Assembly (NCBI GenBank): GCA_002382495.1
Contig: DFXW01000028.1
Location: 14,767 to 45,844, forward strand
DNA from: Flavobacterium sp. UBA4098
GTDB taxonomy: Bacteria > Bacteroidota > Bacteroidia > Flavobacteriales > Flavobacteriaceae
DNA length: 31,078 nt
Direction of reading: 5' to 3'
This document shows, one piece after another, positions 16,240 to 24,108 of this stretch (its first letter is position 1; each line of letters starts with the position of its first letter). The notes below the pieces were generated by a model. The model was not told the origin of the DNA, made no database searches, and saw only the letters and a program-made list of their open reading frames with translations. A program made the translations under genes and the position numbers.

Positions 16240-16247
16240 TATTTTTG
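16240..16247 (+). promoter_or_regulatory. -7 promoter box abutting the DUF1543 start codon
   Basis: TATTTTTG ends only 4 bases before the ATG at 16252, which predicts a leaderless transcript. The upstream T tract belongs to the glnA terminator. Confidence 0.45.
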
Positions 16248-16251
16248 TTAT

Positions 16252-16812
16252 ATGGATAGTACATTAAAATTATATATGGTCATGTTGGGTTGCACACCCA
16301 AAGGCCGATTTACCGAACAACACGATATTTTTTTTGGCATAGGCAATTCCTTGAAAGAATTAATACCGGAGATGAAAGCTTTTTGGCCAGAAGCCAAAGG
16401 AAAAATCCATATTGATGCGTGGCGCGAAGTAACAGCAGTTACTAATCATTCAATTGCTATAGTTCCTAAAAATACAACCGAAAGCAACGAGAAATTATTC
16501 TTTATTAATTTAGGAGGTTACAAAGAAAATGAATTTGAAGAATACCATTATAAAACGTTGGCAGTAGCTGAAAGCTTGGGCAAAGCAGCTAAAATTGCTA
16601 AAGCCTCTACTTTCTATAAACACTTTAGTTTTCCTGGAGCTACTTCACATATTGATGACAAATACGGTATTGATGTCGATGACATTCACAACGTAAATGA
16701 TATTTTAGCACCGATTTTTAAAGAGCAGTATTCCTTACGAATTACAACTTCTAAAACACCGATACAAGAGGATATCCTTCATATTGGATATGTAAAAATT
16801 GACAGTTTATAG
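16252..16812 (+). CDS. DUF1543 domain protein
   Basis: A 186-residue cytosolic protein with two copies of the DUF1543 pattern. The first is LYMVMLGCTPKGRFTEQHDIFFGIG with KIHIDAWREVTAV. The second is LFFINLGGYKENEFEEYHYKTLAVAES with SHIDDKYGIDVDDIHNV. The family is widespread in bacteria without a known biochemical role. The internal repeat suggests a pseudo-symmetric fold. I kept the first ATG because it leads straight into the family's first strand. It sits alone between the glnA terminator and purU, 119 bases upstream of the purU ATG. Confidence 0.82.
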   Translation: MDSTLKLYMVMLGCTPKGRFTEQHDIFFGIGNSLKELIPEMKAFWPEAKGKIHIDAWREVTAVTNHSIAIVPKNTTESNEKLFFINLGGYKENEFEEYHYKTLAVAESLGKAAKIAKASTFYKHFSFPGATSHIDDKYGIDVDDIHNVNDILAPIFKEQYSLRITTSKTPIQEDILHIGYVKIDSL

Positions 16813-16882
16813 ACTTTGTTTTATAAAACAATTCTGTTTAAGATTGTTTTAAAAATAAGGTGATTCAATTAAAAAATAAGTT

Positions 16883-16890
16883 TAGATTTG
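16883..16890 (+). promoter_or_regulatory. -7 promoter box for purU
   Basis: TAGATTTG (exact TAnnTTTG) 41 bases before the ATG at 16932. It lies inside the GTG-started extension of the reading frame, which supports the later start. Confidence 0.45.
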
Positions 16891-16931
16891 AAAATACATT
16901 AATTACAAACGTAGAGTTCAAATTTAAATAT

Positions 16932-17786
16932 ATGCAACGAATTACAATTCTTATTCACTGCGAAGATCAAAAATCAATAATTGCCACCGTTACCAATTAC
17001 ATTGCATCTATCGAAGGAAATATCATTTATCTAGATCAACATGTTGATGCTGATGAGAATGTGTTTTTTATGAGATTAGAATGTGAGTTTAGCGCCAAAG
17101 ATTGGAATTTGAATTCCATCAAATCGCATTTTGAAACCCATTTGGCCAATCCATTCAATATGAATTGGGAAATTTATCCTCAAGAACAAAAACCCAGAAT
17201 GGCGTTATTTATTTCAAAATACGACCATTGCTTGTATGATATTTTAGGCCGTTATAGTGCTGGCGAATTGAATCTTGAAATTCCACTAATTATTAGTAAT
17301 CATGAAGATTTAAAATCCGTTGCAGATCGCTTTGATATTCCGTTTGAATATGTACCATTTACCAAAGAAATTAAAGCGCAAGGCGAACAACAACAATTGT
17401 ATTTATTAGCCAAGCACCAAATTGACTTTGTCGTATTGGCGCGTTATATGCAGATTATCACTCCTCAATTAATTGCAGCTTACAAAAACAAAATCATCAA
17501 TATCCACCATTCCTTTTTACCCGCATTTCCTGGAGCCAAACCCTACCATTCAGCATTCAAACGTGGCGTAAAAATCATCGGTGCAACAAGTCATTATGTA
17601 ACCGAAGAATTGGATGAAGGCCCAATTATCGAGCAAGACATTACCCGCGTATCCCACTCCCATTCGATAGAAGATTTTATCATGAAAGGGCGTGACTTGG
17701 AGCGGATGGTTTTGGCAAGAGCTATAAAACTACATTCAGAACGGAAAACCATTGTCTACAATAATAAAACAGTGGTTTTCGCATAA
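16932..17786 (+). CDS. purU: Formyltetrahydrofolate deformylase
   Basis: Hydrolyses 10-formyltetrahydrofolate to formate and tetrahydrofolate, balancing one-carbon pools. The 284 residues comprise an N-terminal ACT regulatory domain (1-85, RITILIHCEDQKSIIATVTN, with EGNI and DENVFFMRLE) and a formyl-transferase-fold domain. The latter carries NIHHSFLPAFPGAKPYHSAF (190-209), RGVKIIGATSHYVTEELDEGPIIEQD with the catalytic-loop Asp228, and VLARYMQI. The frame is open back to a GTG at 16860, but the family begins at the ACT strand. The ATG at 16932 also follows a -7 box, so I chose it. Confidence 0.95.
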   Translation: MQRITILIHCEDQKSIIATVTNYIASIEGNIIYLDQHVDADENVFFMRLECEFSAKDWNLNSIKSHFETHLANPFNMNWEIYPQEQKPRMALFISKYDHCLYDILGRYSAGELNLEIPLIISNHEDLKSVADRFDIPFEYVPFTKEIKAQGEQQQLYLLAKHQIDFVVLARYMQIITPQLIAAYKNKIINIHHSFLPAFPGAKPYHSAFKRGVKIIGATSHYVTEELDEGPIIEQDITRVSHSHSIEDFIMKGRDLERMVLARAIKLHSERKTIVYNNKTVVFA

Positions 17787-17856
17787 TTATAAAAACTTAA
17801 CGAAACTCCAACAAACTAATAACACAATCTTAACAGTAATTAGTTGACTATCAAAC

Positions 17857-17864
17857 TACTTTTG
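17857..17864 (+). promoter_or_regulatory. -7 promoter box of the candidate small RNA
   Basis: TACTTTTG (exact TAnnTTTG) in the gap after purU, with no reading frame downstream on this strand. The nearest TTG lies only 10 bases upstream, so no standard -33 is visible. Confidence 0.45.
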
Positions 17865-17868
17865 TACG

Positions 17869-17948
17869 CGTAATGAGCTGGTTACTCGTTATTTGGTTTT
17901 GGTTAGTAAAAGGAATGTCGATAGCTTAGGTGCCTCGGCATTTTTTTA
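17869..17948 (+). ncRNA. Candidate small RNA with own promoter and terminator
   Basis: About 80 bases between the convergent purU and hydrolase genes. A -7 box (17857-17864) is followed by a first hairpin, TAATGAG (17871-17877) with CTCGTTA (17885-17891). A single-stranded, G/T-rich linker comes next (17892-17913, TTTGGTTTTGGTTAG). It ends in a terminator hairpin, AATGTCGA (17914-17921) with TCGGCATT (17935-17942), ending in seven T. No credible reading frame lies on it. It is more GC-rich than typical spacers here. The purU stop at 17786 is 71 bases upstream of the box, so this may be an independent transcript rather than merely the purU terminator. Its last bases overlap the hydrolase stop codon. 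Family unknown to me; a match to the flavo-1 RNA is possible but unverified. Confidence 0.5.
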
Positions 17949-18731
17949 TGCAATAATTTTAATAAAGGAAAGTACTTCAGAATTAAATAAAATCGGTTGT
18001 TCCACATTTACAACATGTCCTGAGTTTTGAATAACGCAGAGTTTTGAACTACGGTAATGACTTTCCACTACTTTACGAACTGCCGGTAAGAACATATAAT
18101 CTTCCTCTCCCATCACATACAAGGTAGGAATATTCAATTCTACCTGACGAAACCATCGCAAAACAGGATTGATTTCAGCAGTCAATTTGAACCATTTAAT
18201 AAATTCTTTTTGGTACAATTTCTTGGCTTCGTTAATGAATAAAATTCGAGATTGCTTGTGGTTTTTATTGGGCATAATCACAAAGGCAAAAAAGCGATAT
18301 AAAAGCAAATAGGGTAAGATATATTTAAAAGTATTTCCAAGAAACATTAAAATCTGTGAACGAAAATTCATTTTTAAAATGGCACCACCCATGATCATAC
18401 TTTGTACCCGATCAGGATACATTTCGGCCAACTGGCGAATTAAAATCGTCCCTAAAGAAATGCCTACAAAATGTGATTTCTGAATTTGCAAATAATCCAA
18501 TACTTCCAGAATATCATTGGCCAAAGCCGAAAAAGTATATTTTTGTTTGAATGCTTTCTTTAGGTTGGTTTTGGATTCTCCATGCCCTCGTAAATCTAAC
18601 AACAATACATTATACTCTTTTTGAAAATCACGAATTTGTTTGAACCATATAGACGAACTTCCTCCAGCCCCATGGACAAAAGTCACCCATTGGTCGCTAT
18701 TCTTATTTTCGTATACGGTGTAATTGATCAA
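17946..18731 (-). CDS. Alpha/beta hydrolase
   Basis: A 261-residue alpha/beta-hydrolase-fold protein with no signal peptide. The oxyanion region is FVHGAGGSSSIW (18-29). DLRGHGES follows, then the nucleophile elbow GISLGT (Ser92), an acid at about Asp211 in YVMGEEDYMF, and the base His239 in NSGHVVNVEQP. A hydrophobic lid segment (about 126-155, ILMFLGNTFKYILPYLLLYRF) may touch membranes or a lipid-like substrate. The substrate cannot be told from sequence; candidates are an esterase or a lipase-like enzyme. It follows pyrF by 37 bases and is probably co-transcribed with it. Confidence 0.88.
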   Translation of the reverse strand: MINYTVYENKNSDQWVTFVHGAGGSSSIWFKQIRDFQKEYNVLLLDLRGHGESKTNLKKAFKQKYTFSALANDILEVLDYLQIQKSHFVGISLGTILIRQLAEMYPDRVQSMIMGGAILKMNFRSQILMFLGNTFKYILPYLLLYRFFAFVIMPNKNHKQSRILFINEAKKLYQKEFIKWFKLTAEINPVLRWFRQVELNIPTLYVMGEEDYMFLPAVRKVVESHYRSSKLCVIQNSGHVVNVEQPILFNSEVLSFIKIIA

Positions 18732-18768
18732 ATTAGTTGTTTTTGTAAATATAGCAATTAATAGTAGT

Positions 18769-19581
18769 TTAGCCTAGAATAGCCTGCATTTCTTGCTGCA
18801 TTAACAAGGCCTCTGCTCTGGCTTTTTCGGCAAAATCAACACCATTAGATGCGTAAATAATTGCTCTCGACGAATTAATCAACAAGCCCACATTGGTATT
18901 CATGCCGTATTTACAAACTTCAGACAAACTTCCTCCTTGTGCTCCTACCCCAGGAACCAAAAGGAAACTGTCTGGGACTATTTTTCGAATTTCGGTAAAA
19001 TATTCTGCTTTAGTGGCGCCCACAACATACATCAAATTGTGACTGTTTTTCCATGTTTTAGAGGTTTCTAAAACTTGTTTGTACAATTCCGTTCCATTCA
19101 CATTCAAAGTTTGAAAATCAAATGCGCCTTCGTTAGAAGTCAACGCTAACATGATTGTATGTTTGTTTTCAAAAGCCAAAAACGGTTCCACTGAATCTTT
19201 ACCCATATAGGGCGCAACAGTAACCGAATCAAAATTCAAATCCTCAAAGAAAGCTTTGGCATACATCGAAGAGGTGTTGCCAATATCACCTCTTTTGGCA
19301 TCCGAAATAGTGAAAATGTTAGGGTAATTTTCGTTGATATAGCGAATTGTTTTTTCTAGAGACAACCAACCTTTTATTCCGTAAGCTTCGTAAAAAGCCG
19401 TGTTTGGTTTGTACGAAACAGCCAAATCGTGCGTCGCATCAATGATGGCTTTATTGAATTCAAAAATAGGATCTTCTGTTTCCAATAAATGTTTCGGAAT
19501 CTTAGTCAAATCCACATCCAAACCTACACATAGGAATGATTTCTTGATTTGAATTTGGTCAATTAAATGTTGTGTTGTCAT
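18769..19581 (-). CDS. pyrF: Orotidine 5'-phosphate decarboxylase (type 2)
   Basis: Converts OMP to UMP, the last step of de novo UMP synthesis. The 270-residue form is the longer type-2 enzyme (about 270-280) rather than the 230-residue E. coli form. Landmarks are SFLCVGLDVDLTKIP with the first Asp, SYKPNTAFYEAYG (Lys58), the catalytic DAKRGDIGNT (94-103, Lys96 and Asp99), VAPYMGKDSVEPFL, LTSNEGAFDF and VPGVGAQGG at the phosphate site. The ATG at 19581 is the family start. A terminator-like hairpin separates it from prfA upstream. Confidence 0.95.
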   Translation of the reverse strand: MTTQHLIDQIQIKKSFLCVGLDVDLTKIPKHLLETEDPIFEFNKAIIDATHDLAVSYKPNTAFYEAYGIKGWLSLEKTIRYINENYPNIFTISDAKRGDIGNTSSMYAKAFFEDLNFDSVTVAPYMGKDSVEPFLAFENKHTIMLALTSNEGAFDFQTLNVNGTELYKQVLETSKTWKNSHNLMYVVGATKAEYFTEIRKIVPDSFLLVPGVGAQGGSLSEVCKYGMNTNVGLLINSSRAIIYASNGVDFAEKARAEALLMQQEMQAILG

Positions 19582-19597
19582 ACTCTTTCTTTACTTC

Positions 19598-19638
19598 AAA
19601 AAAAAATGCCGCACGCTAAAATTCTAGGAGGGCATTTT
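19598..19638 (-). terminator. Terminator between prfA and pyrF
   Basis: AAAATGCC (19603-19610) pairs with GGCATTTT (19631-19638) around a 20-base loop. On the minus strand the right arm is followed by a run of T, placing it 31 bases after the prfA stop. Confidence 0.65.
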
Positions 19639-19668
19639 CTTTTTTTTATACTTTCATTTACAATTGAA

Positions 19669-20745
19669 TTAAAAAACTTCGCTAGCTTCTTTTAGCTTCT
19701 CGGTATTGTTAACCAATTGTAATTCGTCAACAATTTTCTGAATATCACCATTCATAATGTTACCCAAATCATACAAAGTCAAACCAATTCGGTGATCGGT
19801 TACACGACCTTGTGCGTAATTATACGTGCGGATTTTGGCAGAACGGTCTCCCGAACTCACTTGAGAAGTACGCTTAGACGCATCTTCTTCTTGTTTCTTA
19901 GCCAATTCCATTTCGTACAAACGAGAACGCAAAACCGTTAACGCCTTGTCTTTGTTTTTATGTTGCGATTTTTGATCTTGACATTGCGCCACCAATCCGG
20001 TTGGAATGTGTGTCAAACGTACAGCTGATTTAGTTGTGTTTACCGACTGACCTCCTGGTCCTGACGAACAAAAGAAATCCACACGCACATCATTCATATC
20101 AATTTGAACATCAAATTCTTCCGCTTCTGGCAACACCATAACTGTTGCTGCAGAAGTATGAACACGACCTTGTGTTTCTGTTTGAGGTACACGTTGTACA
20201 CGGTGTACACCTGCTTCAAATTTTAACGTCCCATACACATCTTCTCCGGTTACTTCAAAGATTACCTCTTTAAATCCTCCCGAAGTTCCTTCGTTCATAT
20301 CGACAACCGATGTTCTCCAGCCTCGACCTTCACAATATTTAGTGTACATACGGAACAAATCTCCTGCAAAAATACTCGCTTCATCTCCACCTGTTCCAGC
20401 ACGAACCTCCACCATCACATTCTTAGCATCTTCAGGATCTTTCGGAATCAACATAAATTTGATTTCATCTTCAAGTTCCGGCAAACGTTGCTTCGCTTCA
20501 TCCAATTGCATTTTGGCCATTTCGACCATTTCAGCATCAGATCCATCCGAAATAATTTCGTTGGCCTCATCAATATTAGCCATCAACAAAACATACTCGT
20601 CTCGTTTCTCAGCCAAAGCTTTCAAGCCTTTATATTCTTGATTCAATTGTACATAACGCTTTTGATCTGAAATCACATCGGGTTGAATAATCAAATCCGA
20701 AATCTCATCAAAACGTTGTTTTACTATTTGAAGTCTATCTAACAT
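19669..20745 (-). CDS. prfA: Peptide chain release factor 1
   Basis: Terminates translation at UAA and UAG. The 358 residues have the family layout: helical domain 1, the codon-recognition motif PQT (187-189, in RVQRVPQTETQGRVHTSAAT, in place of P-A/V-T), and the peptidyl-hydrolysis motif GGQ (231-233, in CSSGPGGQSVNTTKSAVRL). The C-terminal GDRSAKIRTYNYAQGRVTDHRI is also present. The frame extends 16 residues upstream to 20793, but the family begins MLDRL and a -7 box overlaps the extension, so the ATG at 20745 is taken. The gene is divergent from the DUF6265 lipoprotein, with a dispersed repeat element in the gap. Confidence 0.97.
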   Translation of the reverse strand: MLDRLQIVKQRFDEISDLIIQPDVISDQKRYVQLNQEYKGLKALAEKRDEYVLLMANIDEANEIISDGSDAEMVEMAKMQLDEAKQRLPELEDEIKFMLIPKDPEDAKNVMVEVRAGTGGDEASIFAGDLFRMYTKYCEGRGWRTSVVDMNEGTSGGFKEVIFEVTGEDVYGTLKFEAGVHRVQRVPQTETQGRVHTSAATVMVLPEAEEFDVQIDMNDVRVDFFCSSGPGGQSVNTTKSAVRLTHIPTGLVAQCQDQKSQHKNKDKALTVLRSRLYEMELAKKQEEDASKRTSQVSSGDRSAKIRTYNYAQGRVTDHRIGLTLYDLGNIMNGDIQKIVDELQLVNNTEKLKEASEVF

Positions 20746-20770
20746 TGTATTTGTTCCTTTATTTGGATGG

Positions 20771-20778
20771 CAAAAATA
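20771..20778 (-). promoter_or_regulatory. -7 promoter box for prfA
   Basis: The minus strand reads TATTTTTG followed by C, 25 bases before the prfA ATG. No -33 TTG at regular spacing. Confidence 0.5.
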
Positions 20779-20818
20779 CAAAAAAGATTGCATAAATAAT
20801 TTTAGAAGTTCAGATTTT

Positions 20819-20927
20819 TTAGGAGCTCATTCCAGCTGTCCGCTCTATCTTTTTATTTTTTTTTATGAATTATGAAAAAACCTAACTATTGAAAAAAATA
20901 AAAAGGATGCCGCTTCCATCTGGGCTA
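20819..20927. repeat. Dispersed repeat element, copy 1 (hairpin between conserved arms)
   Basis: Arm A (20819-20850, beginning TTAGGAGCT and ending GCTCTATCT) and arm B (20902-20927, AAAGGATGCCGCTTCC then ATCTGGGCTA) flank a hairpin. C plus T5-A-T7 (20849-20862) pairs with A7-T-A5 plus G (20892-20905), a perfect 14-base-pair stem with a loop of about 29 bases. The same arms recur, inverted, at 30192-30270 around a different hairpin. The arms match at 28 of 32 and 25 of 26 positions. Arm B also contains a small GATG/CATC hairpin. The element lies in the divergent prfA/DUF6265 gap and has no coding capacity. Confidence 0.85.
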
Positions 20928-20984
20928 ATTCGTATCTTTTGACTAATATTGTATTCGTTTCAATAACAATTTAAATTCATCAAA

Positions 20985-21458
20985 ATGCGTCCATTATTTC
21001 TCATTTCAATACTAAGTCTAATGCTTTTTTCATGCACTACTACGTCTAAAAACGAAAAAATAAAAACATCTGAATGGCTATTAGGCGAATGGGTTAACCA
21101 ATCAAAAGAAGGAATTGTGTCTGAAAATTGGTCCCAACCCAACGATAGTACTTTAGTGGCAGAATCATTCTTTATTAAGGAAAAAGACACCTTGCATTTT
21201 GAAAATATTGTACTAAAAGAAAAAGAAGGCGAATTAGTGTATGAAACTACCATTAAAGGCCAAAACAACGACAAACCGATTGTATTTCCTTTGCTTTCAG
21301 AAACGGAAAACGAATTGGTTTTTGAGAACCTTCAAAACGATTACCCTCAAAAAATCAGCTACCAACGCAAATCAAAATCGGCAATTACCATTTCCATTTC
21401 AGGAAAACAATTCAAAAAAATAATTTCGGAACAATTCAAAATGACAAAAATAAAATAA
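20985..21458 (+). CDS. DUF6265-like lipoprotein
   Basis: A 157-residue lipoprotein: signal MRPLFLISILSLMLFSC with Cys17 as the lipidation site. The mature domain has WLLGEWVNQSKEGIVSENWS, then DSTLVAESFFIKEKDTLHFENI, ELVFENLQNDYPQKISYQR and a terminal beta strand. The 'LLGEW ... E-x-W' opening followed by antiparallel strands is the pattern of the DUF6265 (lipocalin-like) family. No substrate is known. It is monocistronic: the element above lies upstream and a terminator (21487-21516) downstream. Confidence 0.75.
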   Translation: MRPLFLISILSLMLFSCTTTSKNEKIKTSEWLLGEWVNQSKEGIVSENWSQPNDSTLVAESFFIKEKDTLHFENIVLKEKEGELVYETTIKGQNNDKPIVFPLLSETENELVFENLQNDYPQKISYQRKSKSAITISISGKQFKKIISEQFKMTKIK

Positions 21459-21486
21459 ACAACTTCTTTTGAGTTTAAAATTCAAC

Positions 21487-21516
21487 AACCTTACTTTATT
21501 TAAGTAAGGTTTTTTT
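21487..21516 (+). terminator. Rho-independent terminator after the DUF6265-like gene
   Basis: AACCTTACTT (21487-21496) pairs with AAGTAAGGTT (21502-21511) around TATTT, followed by T5. Confidence 0.88.
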
Positions 21517-21566
21517 GTTTATAATGAATTGATTTTCAGTTGGCCAAAAATGAATATTTAATATTA

Positions 21567-21583
21567 TTAAGATTTAATCTAAA
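21567..21583 (+). promoter_or_regulatory. Palindromic operator-like site upstream of the TonB receptor
   Basis: TTAAGATT-T-AATCTAAA: the half-sites match at 7 of 8 positions as an inverted repeat around one base. It lies 5 bases upstream of the -33 element of the receptor promoter. The size and AT-rich TTWAG...CTWAA shape fit a metal-responsive repressor site (DtxR/IdeR-like or Fur-like), which the iron-uptake genes downstream would explain. The regulator is inferred. Confidence 0.5.
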
Positions 21584-21588
21584 TAAAC

Positions 21589-21619
21589 TTTGATAATTCA
21601 ATTGTTGCTTTTATATTTG
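21589..21619 (+). promoter_or_regulatory. Promoter for the TonB receptor operon
   Basis: TTTG (21589-21592), 19 bases, then TATATTTG followed by C (21612-21619): an exact Bacteroidota promoter at consensus spacing. It predicts a leader of about 30 bases before the ATG at 21654. Confidence 0.75.
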
Positions 21620-21653
21620 CATCGTTATTTTAATTTATTCCAAATAAACAACA

Positions 21654-24056
21654 ATGAAAAAGCAATTCTATATCTTAATTACGGTCTTACTATCTTGTTT
21701 TACAGCTTATGCACAAGAAACTGGCTCGATTGAGGGAAAGATACTTTCTATAGATGGCTATCCACTTTCGGGGGTTTCTATCAAGTTAGGCAAAAAAGCA
21801 TCTGTTTCTAAAACAGATTTAAAGGGTAATTTCCAGTTTGAAAATTTTCCAGTTGGTTTACACACTATTACTATTGAAGCAGAAGGTTTGAAAAAACAAA
21901 CCAAAGACATTAAAGTAGTAGCCAATGAGACTACTAAAATAACTTTTATGTTAGAGGAACAAATGGAAACATTAAGAGAAATCGTAATCGTAATCAAAGA
22001 AAGTCCTAACAAACGAAAAGTAAGTGCAGTTCGTTCCGGTTTGAAGCCTATGGATATTCCGCAAAGTGTACAAACTATTGATAATGAAGTTATAGTACAA
22101 CAACAAGCCATCCGCTTAAGCGAGGTAATTAAAAATGCCAATGGCGTTTATGTAGGGTCTGCTCGTGGTGGTGCACAAGAATCATTTTGGTCTCGAGGCT
22201 ATGACATGTCGGCAAATAATATGTTCAAAAACGGATTTCGTTACAATTCTGGATCTATTCCCGAGGTTTCGTCTTTAGACAAAGTAGAATTTTTAAAAGG
22301 GGGTTCGGCTTTATTGTACGGAAATGTAGCTCCTGGTGGTATTTTAAATTTAATTACTAAAACTCCTTCTTTCAAGAAAGGTGGCGAAGTGGTAATGCAA
22401 ACTGGTAGTTATGCATTTTACAAACCTTCCATTGATTTTTACGGCCCACTAAATAAATCAATCGCTTACCGATTGAATGCTTCTTATGAAAATTCGGAAA
22501 GTTTTAGAGAGGTAGTAAAAAGAGAGCGCTATTACATCAACCCATCGTTCATTTTTAATCTAAGTCCTAAAACACAAATTACCCTACAAGGCGATATTAT
22601 GAATGATAATTGGACTCCCGATTTTGGCACTATACTTATTGGAAAACAAATTTATGATGTACCTAGAGGAAAGTATTATGGTGCGGTTTGGTCCAACGGA
22701 AATACGAAAACTTCTAGTGCTTCTGCCCTATTAAATCATTCTTTTAATAAAAATTGGAAATTAAATTTCAATTCGTCCTACCAAAATTATGATCGTGAAT
22801 GGAAAGGTACTGAGCGTATACAAATTACCAATCCTAACGGCACTTGGAGTCGTCCGTTAGGCCAATACAAAAACACAGAAGCCATTGTAGGTGAACAAAT
22901 TAGTTTGCAAGGATGTTTTACAACTGGCAAAATAAAACACCAAACTTTTTCTGGAATCGATTATGAAAATTCAGTTGCAACAGCAGATACTTTTGTTTTT
23001 TCACCAATAACCTTTGACACTATCAATGTATTCAGTTTTGATCCAAATAATCAAACAACAACAGAACCCAATGCAACCAATACTCAAAAAGTAACAACTA
23101 CTACCAACCGTTTTGGAATTTATGCTCAAGATTTAATTTCGTTTACCGAAAAATTCAAGATGTTGGCTGGAATTCGTTGGTCTTGGCAAGAAGCACAAGC
23201 TGCAACTCATAAATTAACTGCAAATCCAGTATCTATTTCAAAAGGAATTCAGCTTCAAGACAAAGCGTTTTCTCCAAAAATTGGATTCATCTATCAACCT
23301 GATAAAAATTCGTCAGTATTTGCCAGTTATTCCAATTCGTTTACACCAAATACAGGAACAACTGCCGACTTAAAACCTATTGCCTCATCAATAATTGATC
23401 AATATGAAATAGGAATTAAAAAAGATTTTTGGAATGGCATCTTGAGTACTAATGTCACAGTGTACCAAATTACCAATAGCAATTTGGCACAAACCGCCGA
23501 GTTCAAAGCCGATGGCGTTACTCTAAATACTGATACCACTATCAAAGTATTGAATGGCGAAACAAAAAGTAAAGGAATCGAAATTGACATTAACGCAAAA
23601 CCAATAGAAGGATTAAATATTGCCGCTGGATACAGTTATAACGACAGCCGATATACTAAAACCAACAAAGTTAACGGAGGTCTCATTGAAGGTGATAGAT
23701 TGGTTAGAACTCCAGCTAACACTGCTAATTTAAGTTTTTTTTACAACATTCCGGCTGGAAAACTAAAAGGGTTATCTATTGGGGCAATAGGAAACTATAT
23801 TGGAGAGCGTTTTGGAGGATGGAACGATCAATATGTAGTAAATACCAGTGGTGTAATTACCATTAATGATAGAGATTTTCCGATTCAAGGATATACAACT
23901 GTAGATGTTTCAGCGGGTTATTCGTATAAAAAATGGAGCATTTTATGTAAACTTTCTAATATCACCAACGAATTGAATTATACTGTTCATGAGAATTATA
24001 GTATCAATCCGATTGCTCCGCGCCAAATTATGACTAGTTTAAAATATAAATTTTAA
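21654..24056 (+). CDS. TonB-dependent siderophore-type outer-membrane receptor
   Basis: An 800-residue outer-membrane receptor for TonB-driven uptake, most like ferric-siderophore receptors. The signal peptide (1-20, ending TAYA) is followed by a CarboxypepD_reg-like beta domain (24-102, GSIEGKILSIDGYPLSGVSI), which is typical of Bacteroidota. A TonB-box-like LREIVIV (108-114) and the plug domain come next (about 130-245: DIPQSVQTIDNEVI, SEVIKNANGVYVG, FLKGGSALLYGNVAPGGILN). The 22-strand barrel runs from about 255 to the end, closing on LKYKF. The plug motifs PQSVQTI and GNVAPGGILNLITKTP are hallmarks of the siderophore group. A PepSY membrane protein 52 bases downstream, and the operator-like palindrome in front, fit iron uptake. 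The exact ligand is unknown. Confidence 0.9.
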   Translation: MKKQFYILITVLLSCFTAYAQETGSIEGKILSIDGYPLSGVSIKLGKKASVSKTDLKGNFQFENFPVGLHTITIEAEGLKKQTKDIKVVANETTKITFMLEEQMETLREIVIVIKESPNKRKVSAVRSGLKPMDIPQSVQTIDNEVIVQQQAIRLSEVIKNANGVYVGSARGGAQESFWSRGYDMSANNMFKNGFRYNSGSIPEVSSLDKVEFLKGGSALLYGNVAPGGILNLITKTPSFKKGGEVVMQTGSYAFYKPSIDFYGPLNKSIAYRLNASYENSESFREVVKRERYYINPSFIFNLSPKTQITLQGDIMNDNWTPDFGTILIGKQIYDVPRGKYYGAVWSNGNTKTSSASALLNHSFNKNWKLNFNSSYQNYDREWKGTERIQITNPNGTWSRPLGQYKNTEAIVGEQISLQGCFTTGKIKHQTFSGIDYENSVATADTFVFSPITFDTINVFSFDPNNQTTTEPNATNTQKVTTTTNRFGIYAQDLISFTEKFKMLAGIRWSWQEAQAATHKLTANPVSISKGIQLQDKAFSPKIGFIYQPDKNSSVFASYSNSFTPNTGTTADLKPIASSIIDQYEIGIKKDFWNGILSTNVTVYQITNSNLAQTAEFKADGVTLNTDTTIKVLNGETKSKGIEIDINAKPIEGLNIAAGYSYNDSRYTKTNKVNGGLIEGDRLVRTPANTANLSFFYNIPAGKLKGLSIGAIGNYIGERFGGWNDQYVVNTSGVITINDRDFPIQGYTTVDVSAGYSYKKWSILCKLSNITNELNYTVHENYSINPIAPRQIMTSLKYKF

Positions 24057-24108
24057 TTAAACCTTTATTAAATAGCTTAGTCTATAATGCAACCAAAAAA
24101 ATAATACT

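Noticed and set aside
16860..16931. GTG-started N-terminal extension of purU
   Set aside because: The extension is not part of the ACT domain and overlaps a -7 promoter box; the ATG at 16932 gives the family start.
19603..19638. Third copy of the dispersed repeat (contains ATGCCGC and CTAGGAG)
   Set aside because: Only short fragments match, in the wrong arrangement; the sequence is explained by the prfA terminator.
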